Part shown: in pieces, positions 56,711 to 64,000 of the stretch
Layout of the letters: each line of letters begins with the position of its first letter
How positions within the stretch are numbered: position 1 is the first letter of the stretch
From: Salminus brasiliensis
Taxonomy: Eukaryota > Chordata > Actinopteri > Characiformes > Bryconidae
Reading direction: 5' to 3'
NCBI RefSeq assembly: GCF_030463535.1
Contig: NC_132896.1
Span: 20,503,709 to 20,567,708 of the forward strand
Length of the DNA stretch: 64,000 nt
Notes under the pieces: model-generated
Databases searched by the model: none
Told to the model about the DNA's origin: nothing
The model's input: the letters and a program-made list of their open reading frames with translations, nothing else
Program-made: the position numbers and the translations under genes

Positions 56711-56762
<52 letters not shown>

Positions 56763-57497
56763 GTTTGTCAGTGGGTCAGTGTTTACATTTTAAGAGGAAA
56801 TAGAGAAAAAAAGTCAAATGAATGGCTGCCATCCAAACTGCTACTATAACTACATACCTCTAATATCACCTATGATACACTGTGTTTGTAATCCAATTTA
56901 GCACAGTTTGTGGTGCTGAATTGGAAGTTGCAGTTCTCCTGTATAAGCACGAGCTGAATATTCAGAATGCAGCCTGGAGGTTAAGGCTCTATCAGCTGTG
57001 TTCTGTGCTGCCTCGTTTTCATGCAGAGCCTGCACCCAAAACCACAGCGTGTGCAGAGTGTTACACACAAAGCTTTCATATCCCCCTCTTTCAGCACTTT
57101 CACTCTCTTTCTGCCTCGCTGCTGAGAGGTTGCAAGTCTTATCTGACACTTACGTAGTTATTCTAAGATCTTTAGGGCCTAATTAACTTAGAAGACAGGA
57201 GCAGATGCATTCATTAGTGGCAGCATATGCTGTGTGGCGGGAAACCTCATTGCTGGTCTTGATTGAAGGGCAGGATTGTATGTTATGTTGTAGGGATTTA
57301 CATTTAACATTTCTCAACAGACGTGTTTTTCTATTAAATTAACCATTTTTCTTATTTATTTCTCAATTCATTTGATTATTGCAAATATAATTTGCAATCA
57401 TTTTGCCTAATTCTGTAATTGAATGACGTGACCAATCTGATGGTTTCATTACCACTCTCACTTCTTTTGTATGTGTGTGTGTGTGTGTGTGTGTTTA

Positions 57498-57531
<34 letters not shown>

Positions 57532-60500
57532 ATTTTGTAGGCCAGCTGGTGGTGTGTACTCTGTGCTCCTGTGTCATGCAGACCAAGCGGATCTGGCTCT
57601 TTTCAGCTCACTTGCTCCCTCTGGTGGCCAGGCTGTGCCTTGTTCCTCTGGAGACCATTGTGTTTGTGAACCGCTTTGCCATGATCTTCACTGGGCTGGA
57701 GGTCATCTACTTTCTGGCCTCCAACCTACTAGTGCCCTTCAACCTGGCCAAGACTGCATACAGGGAGCTGGCACAGGTCAGGCAGCACTAATAGCAATAA
57801 ACTTGTCATACTGGTGCATTCACTGAACCACAGACACTGACGTTTGCATGATAAGTAGAGCTTATTGATTCACTTCACACTTACTGATTGAATACACACT
57901 CAGAAGCTGTTGCCTAATGAAGTATTTTCCAGTCCCAGTCCTGGAATGCCTCTTCTTGGTTTGGTGTTTTCCCTGCACTCACACATGCGGTTCATTTTAG
58001 CAGTTCCTTTTTTAAACTCTTCATGAGCTGAATCAGGTGTGTTAGCTAAGGGAAAATACTGCATTGGGCAGTACGGGGCCACTCTTTCAACTTTCATTGG
58101 AAGTCCACATCACTTTGGAGCATTTCTATTGGTCAATTCATCATGAAATTTTGAGACAATGGAAAGGACAGCTGCTATGTCAAACATTGAAAAACAAAAC
58201 AAAAATGGACATACAAGGTTTTTGTGTGACAACGGCATTATACTATACCACACTGACCCTCCAATCCGATTGTCTGAGAGACAAAAGCGGCACATGCTGT
58301 TTTTTGCTTGTTAACTGGACAATGACAGTGATAGAGTATGTGTGTGTGTGTGTGTGTGTGTTAGTTTTATTATGAGTTTAATTCGCTTAAGCAGTGTTAA
58401 TGATTAAGCTTCAAGTTTTGAAGACATGCATGAGTGAAGACACTACATACAAACTAAAGACAATTCTTCCTTTCTCACTCCTCACTCCATATTTGCATAT
58501 TTTTCTTTATTATTTAATTTATTTTATTTTTCATTTATGAATAAATGTAATTTAATTTAATTAAATAGTTTAATAATTTAATATATTAGTATTTAATTAT
58601 TGTACATACTTATTTGCTCTGTTATTCAATGTTCTATTTTTAAAGACATGGAAATGTATTTTTTTTTAATCTTCACATTTTTTTGCGTATTAACGCATAT
58701 GCTCCCCTCTCTGTGGCCGTAGGTAGTGGAGGTGTATGGACTGTTGGCCCTGGGTATGTCTCTTTGGAATCACCTGGTCCTGCCTGTTCTCTTTATGTGC
58801 TTCTGGTTGGTTCTATTCGCTCTGCAAATCTACACCTATTTCAGCACCCGAGACCAGCCCACCTCCAGGGAGAGGCTTCTCTTCCTCTTCCTCACCAGGT
58901 GAATGGAGGTTACACTTTTTTTATATACTGAAGATGTGCAGAAAGTCAGTTGAGCTTGTTGAGTTCTGTAGTGTGTTGACTGTGTGTGTTTGTGTGTATG
59001 TGTTGTAGCATTGCTGAGTGCTGCAGTACTCCATACTCGCTGCTGGGACTTGTCTTCACCGTGTCATTTGTGGCTCTTGGAGTGCTCACACTTTGCAAGT
59101 TCTACCTGCAGGGCTACAGGGCCTTCATGAATGATAACACCATGCACAGGTAACATCCTCTCAGTTAAATGGGAATTCTACTCCATTTATGCACTGCATA
59201 ACACAGTGGTTATGTTATATGTATATGTTAAGTTATTATGAGTGGTTAAATGTAAAATAGTCTGTTCTATAGTTACTGACTCTTTACATTTTACTAGTGA
59301 AAGAGACAGGAACCTGTTCCGATGTCTACAGTGCCCTTTATATCATCTCCACTTATATAGGAGCACTTTGTAGTTCTATTACAGACCGTAGTTTATCTGT
59401 TTCTCTGAATACTCTGTTAGCCTCTATTCATCCTATTCACTGTGCGGCAATAGATGGGCTTCTGTCTCTGACTTTTCTACAAGGTCAAACAAACAGATAG
59501 GAGTGTCCTATAGAGTGGACTGTAAGTGGATATAGTGTTTAAAAACTCCAGCAGCACTGCTGTGCCTGGTCCACTCATGCCATTGTAACAAACACTAACA
59601 CACCACCACCATGTCAGTGTCACTGCACTGCAGTGCAGACCCACCACCCAAATAATACCTGTTCTGTGGTGGTCCTGATCATTGAGGAACAGGGTGAAAA
59701 GAGGCTAACAAAGGATGCAGAGAAACAGATGGACTACAGTCTGGAATTATACAACTACAAGTGCTCTTAAGTGGAGCTAATAAAATGGGTCAGTTCATTC
59801 GAAGCAAGGGGTGGTCATAATATTCTGATATGAATTTCTATATAGTAATATTACAGAATTTTAAACAAACAGTATTATAACATTATTACATCATACAAAA
59901 CTTTATGAAAACTTTATTAAAACATTTAATTATCCAGAAAATTACCCTTTAGCACTGCCCAAGCATATTTTACTGAAAATCCAATTGTATTTTAAAGTTA
60001 ACAAATTTGGTATGCTTTTCACATCCTGTTGCTCACTCTCTCTTCCTCTCTCTTTCCCTGTCTCTCTTGTTTTTTCTCTGCCAGGGGAATGACCGAGGGA
60101 ATTACTCTGTTGATCCTGGCGGTTCAGACTGGCCTGATTGAGCTTCAGGTCATCCACAGAGCCTTCCTTCTCAGCATCATCCTTTTCATCGTAGTAGCTT
60201 CCATTCTACAGTCCATGCTGGAGATTGCTGACCCCATAGTGCTGGCACTGGGGGCCTCCAGGGACAAGTAGGAACTGATATGTTTTTTTACATTTGTGTG
60301 ACTAGATTAGGATGGAGAAAGTTCCGTTTCGGTGGATGTCCAGATTGATGTTAAGCAAGAGACATTTAGCAATATGTAATATCATTACTATGTAGCAGCA
60401 TTTCACAAAAGGTCGGTTTTGTATTATTACTAAGTATGTTATTAAAAATAAAGTCAAGTGGATCAAAAATCAATATTTACATATTGGTTTTCATGTCTAA

Positions 60501-62352
60501 AATCTAACGAACATATTCAATAATTCAATGAAAGTTAAACATCATGTATCAGTTGTATCACTCATATCTTCTATGTAAAGTCTACCTACAACACCTTATT
60601 AGACAAAAAAAAAGTAGATTAAAATAAGACTCTTTGGCTCAGTGCGCCATCTTCTGGACAAATACTCTGTTGAGTCACTACAGAGCCTATTTATTGTGCC
60701 TCATATTCTCATCATTATTATTGTGTAAATATTGTATCTGTCTGTCCTTATGGTTTGCTGGCTTTTTGTTGTTGTGCAGGAGCTTATGGAAGCACTTTCG
60801 CGCTGTCAGCTTGTGTCTGTTCTTGCTGGTGTTCCCAGCTTACATGTCCTACATGATCTGCCAGTTCTTCCACATGGACTTCTGGCTCCTCATCATCATC
60901 TCCTCCAGCATCCTCACCTCTCTACAGGTACAGCACACATGCATATACCCATATATGTGTATGTTCACTCTACTCCTCAATGCACAGCAAAATCCATACA
61001 ACTTTGGGTCAGATGGACTGGGGTTTGATTCCCAGGCCAGACAAGCACACTATGCTATATCAGTAAGTCTCCAAACACTACATTTGACTACCTGTGTGAC
61101 ATGATACAAAACTCTTAATAACAGCAGCAGCCGAATGCTATTAATAAAAAAATAATAATTATCTCTCCTGAAAAAAGGGCCAGTGCTTAGACACTTTTGC
61201 CACTTTTGCCATGTAGTACTGGATACAGTGCAGCACATTATGTGAAATAGTAAGAAATGATTGTACTCATATGTTTTGATAACACTTTAAAAATGTGGCA
61301 CAGCTTCAAAATCATTGTGATGCTCCACTGACCTGTAATAGGGAGAATAGCGCCTCTATCGTTGTTACACCAGGCTTGGCATGTTACTATAACTGCAACT
61401 CTGGTGAAGTTGGCAGGGCAGTAGGTAGTATCTGCATACGTGTAGCTCTCATTCACTGCTCATGTTTGGAGCACATCAGATGCTAGCTGCCACCCATCTG
61501 TGATAAAATGCGCAGTTGCAGGGACAAAAGGTTCCGTATCAAAGGATGTCCAAACATCATATTACAGCTGTTCTACCCATTTTCTTCAGTGATCCCATGA
61601 CTCACTGAAGAAAGTATGTGGGATGTGGAGAGTAAATGAGTGCATGTGGAGACTGTGTCAGTAAAATGTGTTTGAGACAGGACACTGCTGTAACTCGGCT
61701 CTAAAGTGCAAACCACACTGCGAAAGCCCTGGTTTTCACACACAGACACAAGGTCCTTGATAATAAAAGTTACAATAGAGTTTAAAAGTTGCTTTGTCCT
61801 TTCGAGCTGAATAGAGGTGCTCTGGTTTAGAGCAATGAAAAAAGTTTTTGTCCCACCCTAAGAAATACAAATATCTTGTGTTATATTTTGGCCCTATCAC
61901 CTACCCTTACTACCACATTATGCTTGTATTGATTGCAACAACATGTATCACATTTACCACCCTTTGAAGACACTTCATATGAAATCCTTTCTCAGGTGTT
62001 AGGCACTCTGCTGATCTACGTACTCTTCATGGTGGAGGAGTTCCGGAAGGCTCCAGTAGAGAACATGGATGACGTGATCTACTGCGTGAATGGCACATAC
62101 AGGCTGCTAGAGTTTCTGGTGGCGTTGTGTGTTGTGGCATACGGCGTGTCTGAGACTGTCTTCGGAGAGTGGACGGTGATGGGCTCCACCATTGTTCTGG
62201 TTCACTCCTACTACAATGTGTGGCTTCGGGCACAACTGGGCTGGCAGAGCTTCCTTCTGCGGCGAGATGCCGTCAACAAGATCAAGAGTCTGCCCACTGC
62301 TTCGTACCAGCAGCTTCAGCAACACAATGACATCTGCTCCATCTGCTACCAG
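38335..62352 (+). CDS. rnf145: rnf145, ER-membrane RING-type E3 ubiquitin ligase (partial, 3' end outside)
   Basis: Nine coding exons: 38335-38518, 51341-51449, 54311-54402, 57541-57776, 58723-58898, 59009-59149, 60085-60267, 60780-60927 and 61996-62352 (1626 nt, 542 aa); all junctions stay in phase. The start [20 protein letters not shown] closely matches human MAAKEKLEAVLNVALRVPSI. Many hydrophobic membrane segments follow, as in the TRC8/RNF139-RNF145 family. The sterol-sensing YLYF motif (81-84) reads YLYV here. The last exon ends CSICYQ, the first Cys pair of the RING; the rest of the RING and the C-terminus lie beyond 64000. Family role: RNF145 sits in the ER, responds to sterols, and ubiquitinates HMG-CoA reductase (through Insig) and SCAP. 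The ATG was chosen by homology; its -3 G and +4 G are favourable, though the frame is open upstream to the acceptor. Confidence 0.97.
42420..42665 (+). mobile_element. MITE family M1, partial copy
   Basis: Shares 'ttttggagcattgctgtg', 'gatggagcaccat'-like and 'acatggtgccaagaggttca' text with the copy at 10038-10524, in the same order and orientation. Terminal repeats are missing. Confidence 0.65.
42725..42890 (-). repeat. SINE-like repeat, reverse orientation
   Basis: Read on the minus strand, a B-box-like 'tggttcaagtcccgggacat' is followed by 'agagagcacaattggcttgc' and 'tctctctgggtgggtagatg'. A decayed relative is at 24715-24795. Confidence 0.6.
44868..45165 (-). mobile_element. LINE 3'-tail-like insertion in the minisatellite
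   Basis: Begins with 'aaagtcaaagtcagctttat', a short-tandem tail as found, reversed, at the 3' end of L2/Rex-like LINEs of fish, then 'gtacaggacatacacaggat'. It interrupts the minisatellite. No coding part remains. Family assignment from memory. Confidence 0.5.
45203..45891 (-). mobile_element. Probable solo LTR
   Basis: A 689-bp segment begins TGTCATGC and ends GCCTGACA, flanked by a 5-bp direct repeat CTGTC (45198-45202 and 45892-45896), the hallmark of LTR integration. It sits inside the minisatellite, which resumes on both sides. On the minus strand a TTTTTAAACCCTCC element could be the promoter TATA-like box. Inside, 'gagctcaggagataa' recurs about 69 bp apart. No coding sequence is present. 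Because TGTC occurs in both flank and element, the ends are slightly ambiguous. Confidence 0.6.
46595..47095 (-). mobile_element. Tc1-like transposon fragment
   Basis: Starts 'ctggccaaaaaaaaggttac'. On the minus strand, the stretch around 46846-46801 encodes [13 protein letters not shown] with a stop where the family has Trp. The 'tcttggaatatgcccgtgcc' region follows in the usual order. Internal deletion near 47040. No functional transposase. Confidence 0.75.
47098..47205. repeat. Interspersed repeat (AAGTAATGAAGTACAAATACTT type)
   Basis: 'aagtaatgaagtacaaatac' and 'tctgtactttactggagtaa' match the fragment family at 2195-2276. It follows the Tc1 fragment directly. Confidence 0.55.
47770..47935 (-). 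mobile_element. MITE family M1, split copy, first part
   Basis: Reads as the reverse complement of the right half of 10038-10524: terminal 'cactatttgtgcaaatgttt', then 'agctactttaagctgctgac', 'cacacacacaagcttgt' and 'gcagataaacatt'. It stops where the next insertion begins. Confidence 0.75.
47950..48285 (+). repeat. Interspersed repeat (AAATTTATTTGTATAGCGC family), first part
   Basis: 'caagtcaaatttatttgtat' followed by 'agcgctttttacaac', then 'cagagcagctttacataatt', 'ggaaaaactccctcagagct' and 'ccttgggaggaaccaagact'. I recall this as a very common fish repeat of uncertain class. It is interrupted by the LINE and resumes near 49850. Confidence 0.7.
48290..49848 (+). mobile_element. 5'-truncated L2-like LINE
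   Basis: It starts inside a reverse transcriptase domain and ends with the short tandem tail 'aaacttgaacttgaaacttg', as L2-type fish LINEs do. About 1.5 kb remain. It splits the surrounding repeat into 47950-48285 and 49850-50160. Confidence 0.85.
48315..49473 (+). pseudogene. LINE reverse transcriptase, broken
   Basis: Reverse transcriptase motifs in order: [55 protein letters not shown] (catalytic ADD), then the C-terminal LINE region [20 protein letters not shown] and RAPL-like [20 protein letters not shown] stop replaces Cys upstream (48321, in [11 protein letters not shown]), and a frameshift lies near 48724 between THD and the FADD block. The 48886-49473 part is uninterrupted. Non-functional. 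Confidence 0.9.
49850..50160 (+). repeat. Interspersed repeat (AAATTTATTTGTATAGCGC family), second part
   Basis: Contains 'gttaacactggtgatattaa' and 'gcaggtctggctgggtgacc', which I recall as the 3' portion of the same repeat. It lies between the LINE tail and the second half of the split MITE, supporting a nested order of insertion. Confidence 0.6.
50160..50407 (-). mobile_element. MITE family M1, split copy, second part
   Basis: Continues the reverse complement of 10038-10524 where 47935 left off: 'gcagtggaactgtgttctca', 'gcaatcaaatcctcacagca', 'atgctccaaaatctttt' and 'gtgtcccaatactttt' at the terminus. Confidence 0.75.
51341..51449 (+). CDS. rnf145: rnf145 coding exon 2 (sterol-motif exon)
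   Basis: Residues 62-97 plus two bases. [20 protein letters not shown] then [15 protein letters not shown]; the YLYF position (81-84) reads YLYV. Acceptor GTCTCTCAG, donor CAAG|GTGAAT. Confidence 0.96.
51450..54310 (+). other. rnf145: rnf145 intron 2
   Basis: Contains a repeat fragment (51690-51800), a (CA)14 microsatellite (52163-52192) and an AT-rich zone (52480-52640). The remainder is unremarkable. Confidence 0.8.
52163..52192. repeat. CA microsatellite
   Basis: About 14 uninterrupted CA units. Confidence 0.95.
54311..54402 (+). CDS. rnf145: rnf145 coding exon 3
   Basis: Residues 98-128 plus one base. [20 protein letters not shown] then [11 protein letters not shown]. The codon across the next junction gives Cys where human has Gly (ALICQLVV versus ALIGQLVV). 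Donor ATCT|GTAAGC. Confidence 0.95.
56500..56643 (+). mobile_element. MITE family M1, short deletion form
   Basis: Begins 'tatagacaaaagaatatgta' (terminal repeat), keeps 'ggcattgtgccaacaggttc' and 'atatttatctcctccagaga' from the far half, and lacks the middle. The GATA/GACA array follows at once. Confidence 0.6.
56656..56762. repeat. GACA/GATA tetranucleotide array
   Basis: About 107 bp of mixed (GACA) and (GATA) units, ending in a pure (GATA)n run of about 50 bp. Confidence 0.95.
57472..57528. repeat. TG microsatellite at rnf145 splice acceptor
   Basis: Two (TG)n runs separated by 'tttacac', ending 12 bp before the exon at 57541. They occupy the position of the polypyrimidine tract; only 'attttgtag' separates the repeat from the exon. 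Confidence 0.95.
57541..57776 (+). CDS. rnf145: rnf145 coding exon 4
   Basis: Residues 129-207. [20 protein letters not shown] and [20 protein letters not shown] are nearly identical to human. Ends AYRELAQ, phase 0. Donor CAG|GTCAGG. Confidence 0.97.
57777..58722 (+). other. rnf145: rnf145 intron 4
   Basis: Contains an interspersed-repeat fragment (about 57930-58085), a (TG)n run (58340-58361) and AT-rich sequence (58490-58680). Confidence 0.8.
57930..58085 (-). repeat. Interspersed repeat (reverse copy of the 28145-28290 family)
   Basis: 'cagtcctggaatgcctcttc' and 'agctgaatcaggtgtgttag' are family words on the opposite strand to the 28145-28290 copy. Confidence 0.45.
58723..58898 (+). CDS. 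rnf145: rnf145 coding exon 5
   Basis: Residues 208-265 plus two bases. [20 protein letters not shown] and [20 protein letters not shown] match the family closely. Acceptor GGCCGTAG, donor CCAG|GTGAAT. Confidence 0.97.
59009..59149 (+). CDS. rnf145: rnf145 coding exon 6
   Basis: Residues 266-312 plus two bases. [20 protein letters not shown] and [19 protein letters not shown]. The preceding intron (58899-59008) is only 110 bp, with a TG-rich rather than pyrimidine-rich 3' end. Donor CACAG|GTAACA. Confidence 0.97.
59150..60084 (+). other. rnf145: rnf145 intron 6
   Basis: Most of it is a foldback repeat (59285-59850). The acceptor region is a normal CT-rich tract (CTCTGCCAG). Confidence 0.85.
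59285..59850. mobile_element. Foldback DNA-transposon-derived repeat
   Basis: The arm 59336-59440 ('gtagtttatctgtttctctg') is mirrored by 59680-59790 ('gagaaacagatggactacag'), each arm about 100 bp. The centre has 'aaaactccagcagcactgct' and 'ccaccacccaaataatacct', wording that I recall from a very common otophysan MITE. No coding capacity. Confidence 0.7.
60085..60267 (+). CDS. rnf145: rnf145 coding exon 7
   Basis: Residues 313-373 plus two bases. [20 protein letters not shown] and [18 protein letters not shown]. The donor is the less usual ACAA|GTAGGA; it is fixed by the exact match of the joined SRDKSLWKHF to human. Confidence 0.95.
60268..60779 (+). other. rnf145: rnf145 intron 7
   Basis: 512 bp, no repeats or genes recognised. 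Confidence 0.8.
60780..60927 (+). CDS. rnf145: rnf145 coding exon 8
   Basis: Residues 374-423. [20 protein letters not shown] and [20 protein letters not shown]. Acceptor TTGTGCAG, donor CTACAG|GTACAG. Confidence 0.97.
60928..61995 (+). other. rnf145: rnf145 intron 8
   Basis: Holds a possible tRNA/SINE B-box fragment at 61005-61050 ('ggggtttgattcccaggcca'). Nothing else recognised. Confidence 0.7.
61996..62352 (+). CDS. rnf145: rnf145 coding exon 9 (to start of RING)
   Basis: Residues 424-542. [40 protein letters not shown] and [20 protein letters not shown]. Ends [10 protein letters not shown] with RING Cys537 and Cys540. Donor CAG|GTAAGT, followed by a TG run. Confidence 0.97.
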
Positions 62353-64000
62353 GTAAGTGTGTATGCATGTGTGTGTGTGTGTGTGGGTGGTTGGTTAAAC
62401 ATAAAAACGAGTATTTTTTGTGATTGTATTTTTCCTTGAATGAGTGTGGTGGGTGGTCAGAAAGGGAGTATACAGTAATCCTTGATGTTTGTAAGCAGCA
62501 ATAAATTGTGGCTGTGATATAATTAGATATTGTCTGTAAAGTCTGTAATTCCTGTTGTTAGAAATAACCCTGTGGTAAACATTGTCAGTAGACAGAGTAG
62601 TACCTTTGACCCTGTACCGAATGATACCGATGTAGAGTGGACTGTGTAAGCTTAAGTTTTATTAGTGTAGTGAGTAACACCGCATCCTTTCCCATCTACA
62701 CCATTTTAAGCACAACACACAATACCAAAGAGTCCATGGACAAGACATGATTACCATAGTAACAGTAACCACATACTGTACTTAGAAATCAAGTCATATA
62801 GACCATAAAAAGCCCTTTAACTCAAGCAGCTCCTCCACTCGATGAAGGACCGCTGAATTTCATTACCCAGTCCAGCCTACCTCTGTAACATCATTACATT
62901 GTAAATAGACCTCATTTAAGTGGGTCTGCAAAAACGCATGCATGCAAATGTTTTTCCTTGATGCTCCCTTGGGAAATACAATGTATGCCCTACAATCTTT
63001 AGGTTTTCTGATAGCAAGCCAAATACGTTTTTGTAAAATACATTTTTTCCTTTCCTGAATGGAATAGAATAACTGTTATTACAATACTTAGGAGTCATAT
63101 ATATCTTGTCAGGCTTTGGTGTTTTTACCCACATCAGTGTATTCAGAATATTTTGTGATTTGTAATACGTAGCAATCTAAGATCTTGATCTGATCAGTTG
63201 GATCAGGATCAGGGTCTAAATTAAACTGACCACATTTTTCATTTACGAGTATATATAAAAAAAATATTTAAAAAAGAAACATTCAAAAGTGTAACCAGCG
63301 CATATCACCAACTGCATATCACTATGGCCAAAAATTATAATGACAACATGAGAACTGGTAGCTAAATCATGAAGGTGGTTAATAATTACCGGATAATAAA
63401 AACAAAACATCAGAAGAGAAGTCCCATTATACACATAATCAAAATGTACTAACACCGGAATGATGGTTCCTGGATTGGATTGTCATGCAAAGAATACAGA
63501 TCAGGATATTGGTAGTGTACACTTTTAAAGTATACTGCCCTCTCCTAACCTAAGCTAAGCAAAAAATAGGAGATCATATAGACCAGATGTATTTAATTAA
63601 AACTGAATATGGTTGAATCTAGTTAGAAAATAATTCTCAAGCCAAGGTTCAGAACATCATGTTTAACTATGATTTAAGGCCATATCTCTATATTGAAGTG
63701 TGGTTATATCAACATTTTATGTAGTCAGCAATGAAATCAAATCAAAATACAAGTACGATTGCAGTATATTTGTTAGCTTTCACACTGAACTGTATGAATT
63801 ATAAATAATACTCTAAATATTTTGGTTTTCATTTCAAATAAAATTTTAAAATAAGGCAGAATGCTTTCGATAAAATATGTATATTAAAATAAAGAGATCA
63901 ATAACTCACATTGTGTTTAACATTATTGCGAAAGTCTCTGAACATATGGGACACACTGGTTTAACTGCCCGTGGAAAGAATATGTACAAGTCCAATTAAT
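62353..64000 (+). other. rnf145: rnf145 intron 9, truncated by window end
   Basis: No exon continuing the RING domain was found up to 64000; the expected next residues (the DMK...ITPCSHFFH region of human) are absent in all frames that I read. AT-rich, a TG run at 62370-62385. Confidence 0.8.

Larger units (their letters stand above)
54403..57540 (+). other. rnf145: rnf145 intron 3
   Basis: Contains a deletion form of MITE M1 (56500-56643), a GATA/GACA array (56656-56762) and a TG microsatellite against the acceptor (57472-57528). The rest has nothing that I recognise. Confidence 0.8.

Noticed and set aside
56656-56762. CRISPR-like regular array
   Set aside because: Pure tetranucleotide repeat without spacers, in a vertebrate genome.

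Overview
This is a vertebrate nuclear genome window, almost certainly from a teleost fish. It holds three intron-containing protein genes, all on the + strand, in about 94% non-coding, AT-rich DNA. The repeats (tRNA-headed SINEs, Tc1-like transposons, TA-flanked MITEs, an L2-like LINE and very long TG, TA and GATA microsatellites) look like those of otophysan fishes such as characins and catfishes. That placement is inference from memory of repeat families, not a search.

Layout. 1-5270 is intergenic, with small repeats, a 240-bp palindrome and a CT/GT microsatellite just before the first gene. 5271-23475 is ubtd2 (ubiquitin domain-containing protein 2, also called DC-UbP): three coding exons, 244 aa, complete. 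Its two introns hold two Tc1 elements, a shorter Tc1 relic, a MITE, several SINEs and long TA arrays. 26747-29854 is il12b (interleukin-12/23 p40): seven coding exons, 331 aa, complete, with a putative NF-kappaB/AP-1-like element upstream and AU-rich elements downstream. 29855-36100 is intergenic, ending in a 590-bp polypyrimidine tract against a CpG-rich first exon. 36110 to beyond 64000 is rnf145 (ER-membrane RING E3 ligase): one non-coding exon and nine coding exons (542 aa), ending inside the RING domain, so the last exon(s) lie outside. Its 12.8-kb intron holds a three-layer nest of insertions (MITE, interspersed repeat, LINE) and a minisatellite broken by a LINE tail and a probable solo LTR.

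The three genes have no operon-like relationship. IL12B and RNF145 are also close neighbours in human 5q33.3, with UBLCP1 between them; UBTD2 is on the same human arm but far away. The window therefore keeps and compacts an old linkage. Exon boundaries were chosen by reading frame, GT/AG signals and remembered similarity to the human proteins. All predicted junctions are in phase, and each complete gene has one open frame. I found no evidence of an undescribed multi-gene system. The most interesting signals are details inside known genes (a basic C-terminal tail on p40, a changed sterol-motif residue in RNF145, TG-rich splice acceptors) and the nested repeat history.
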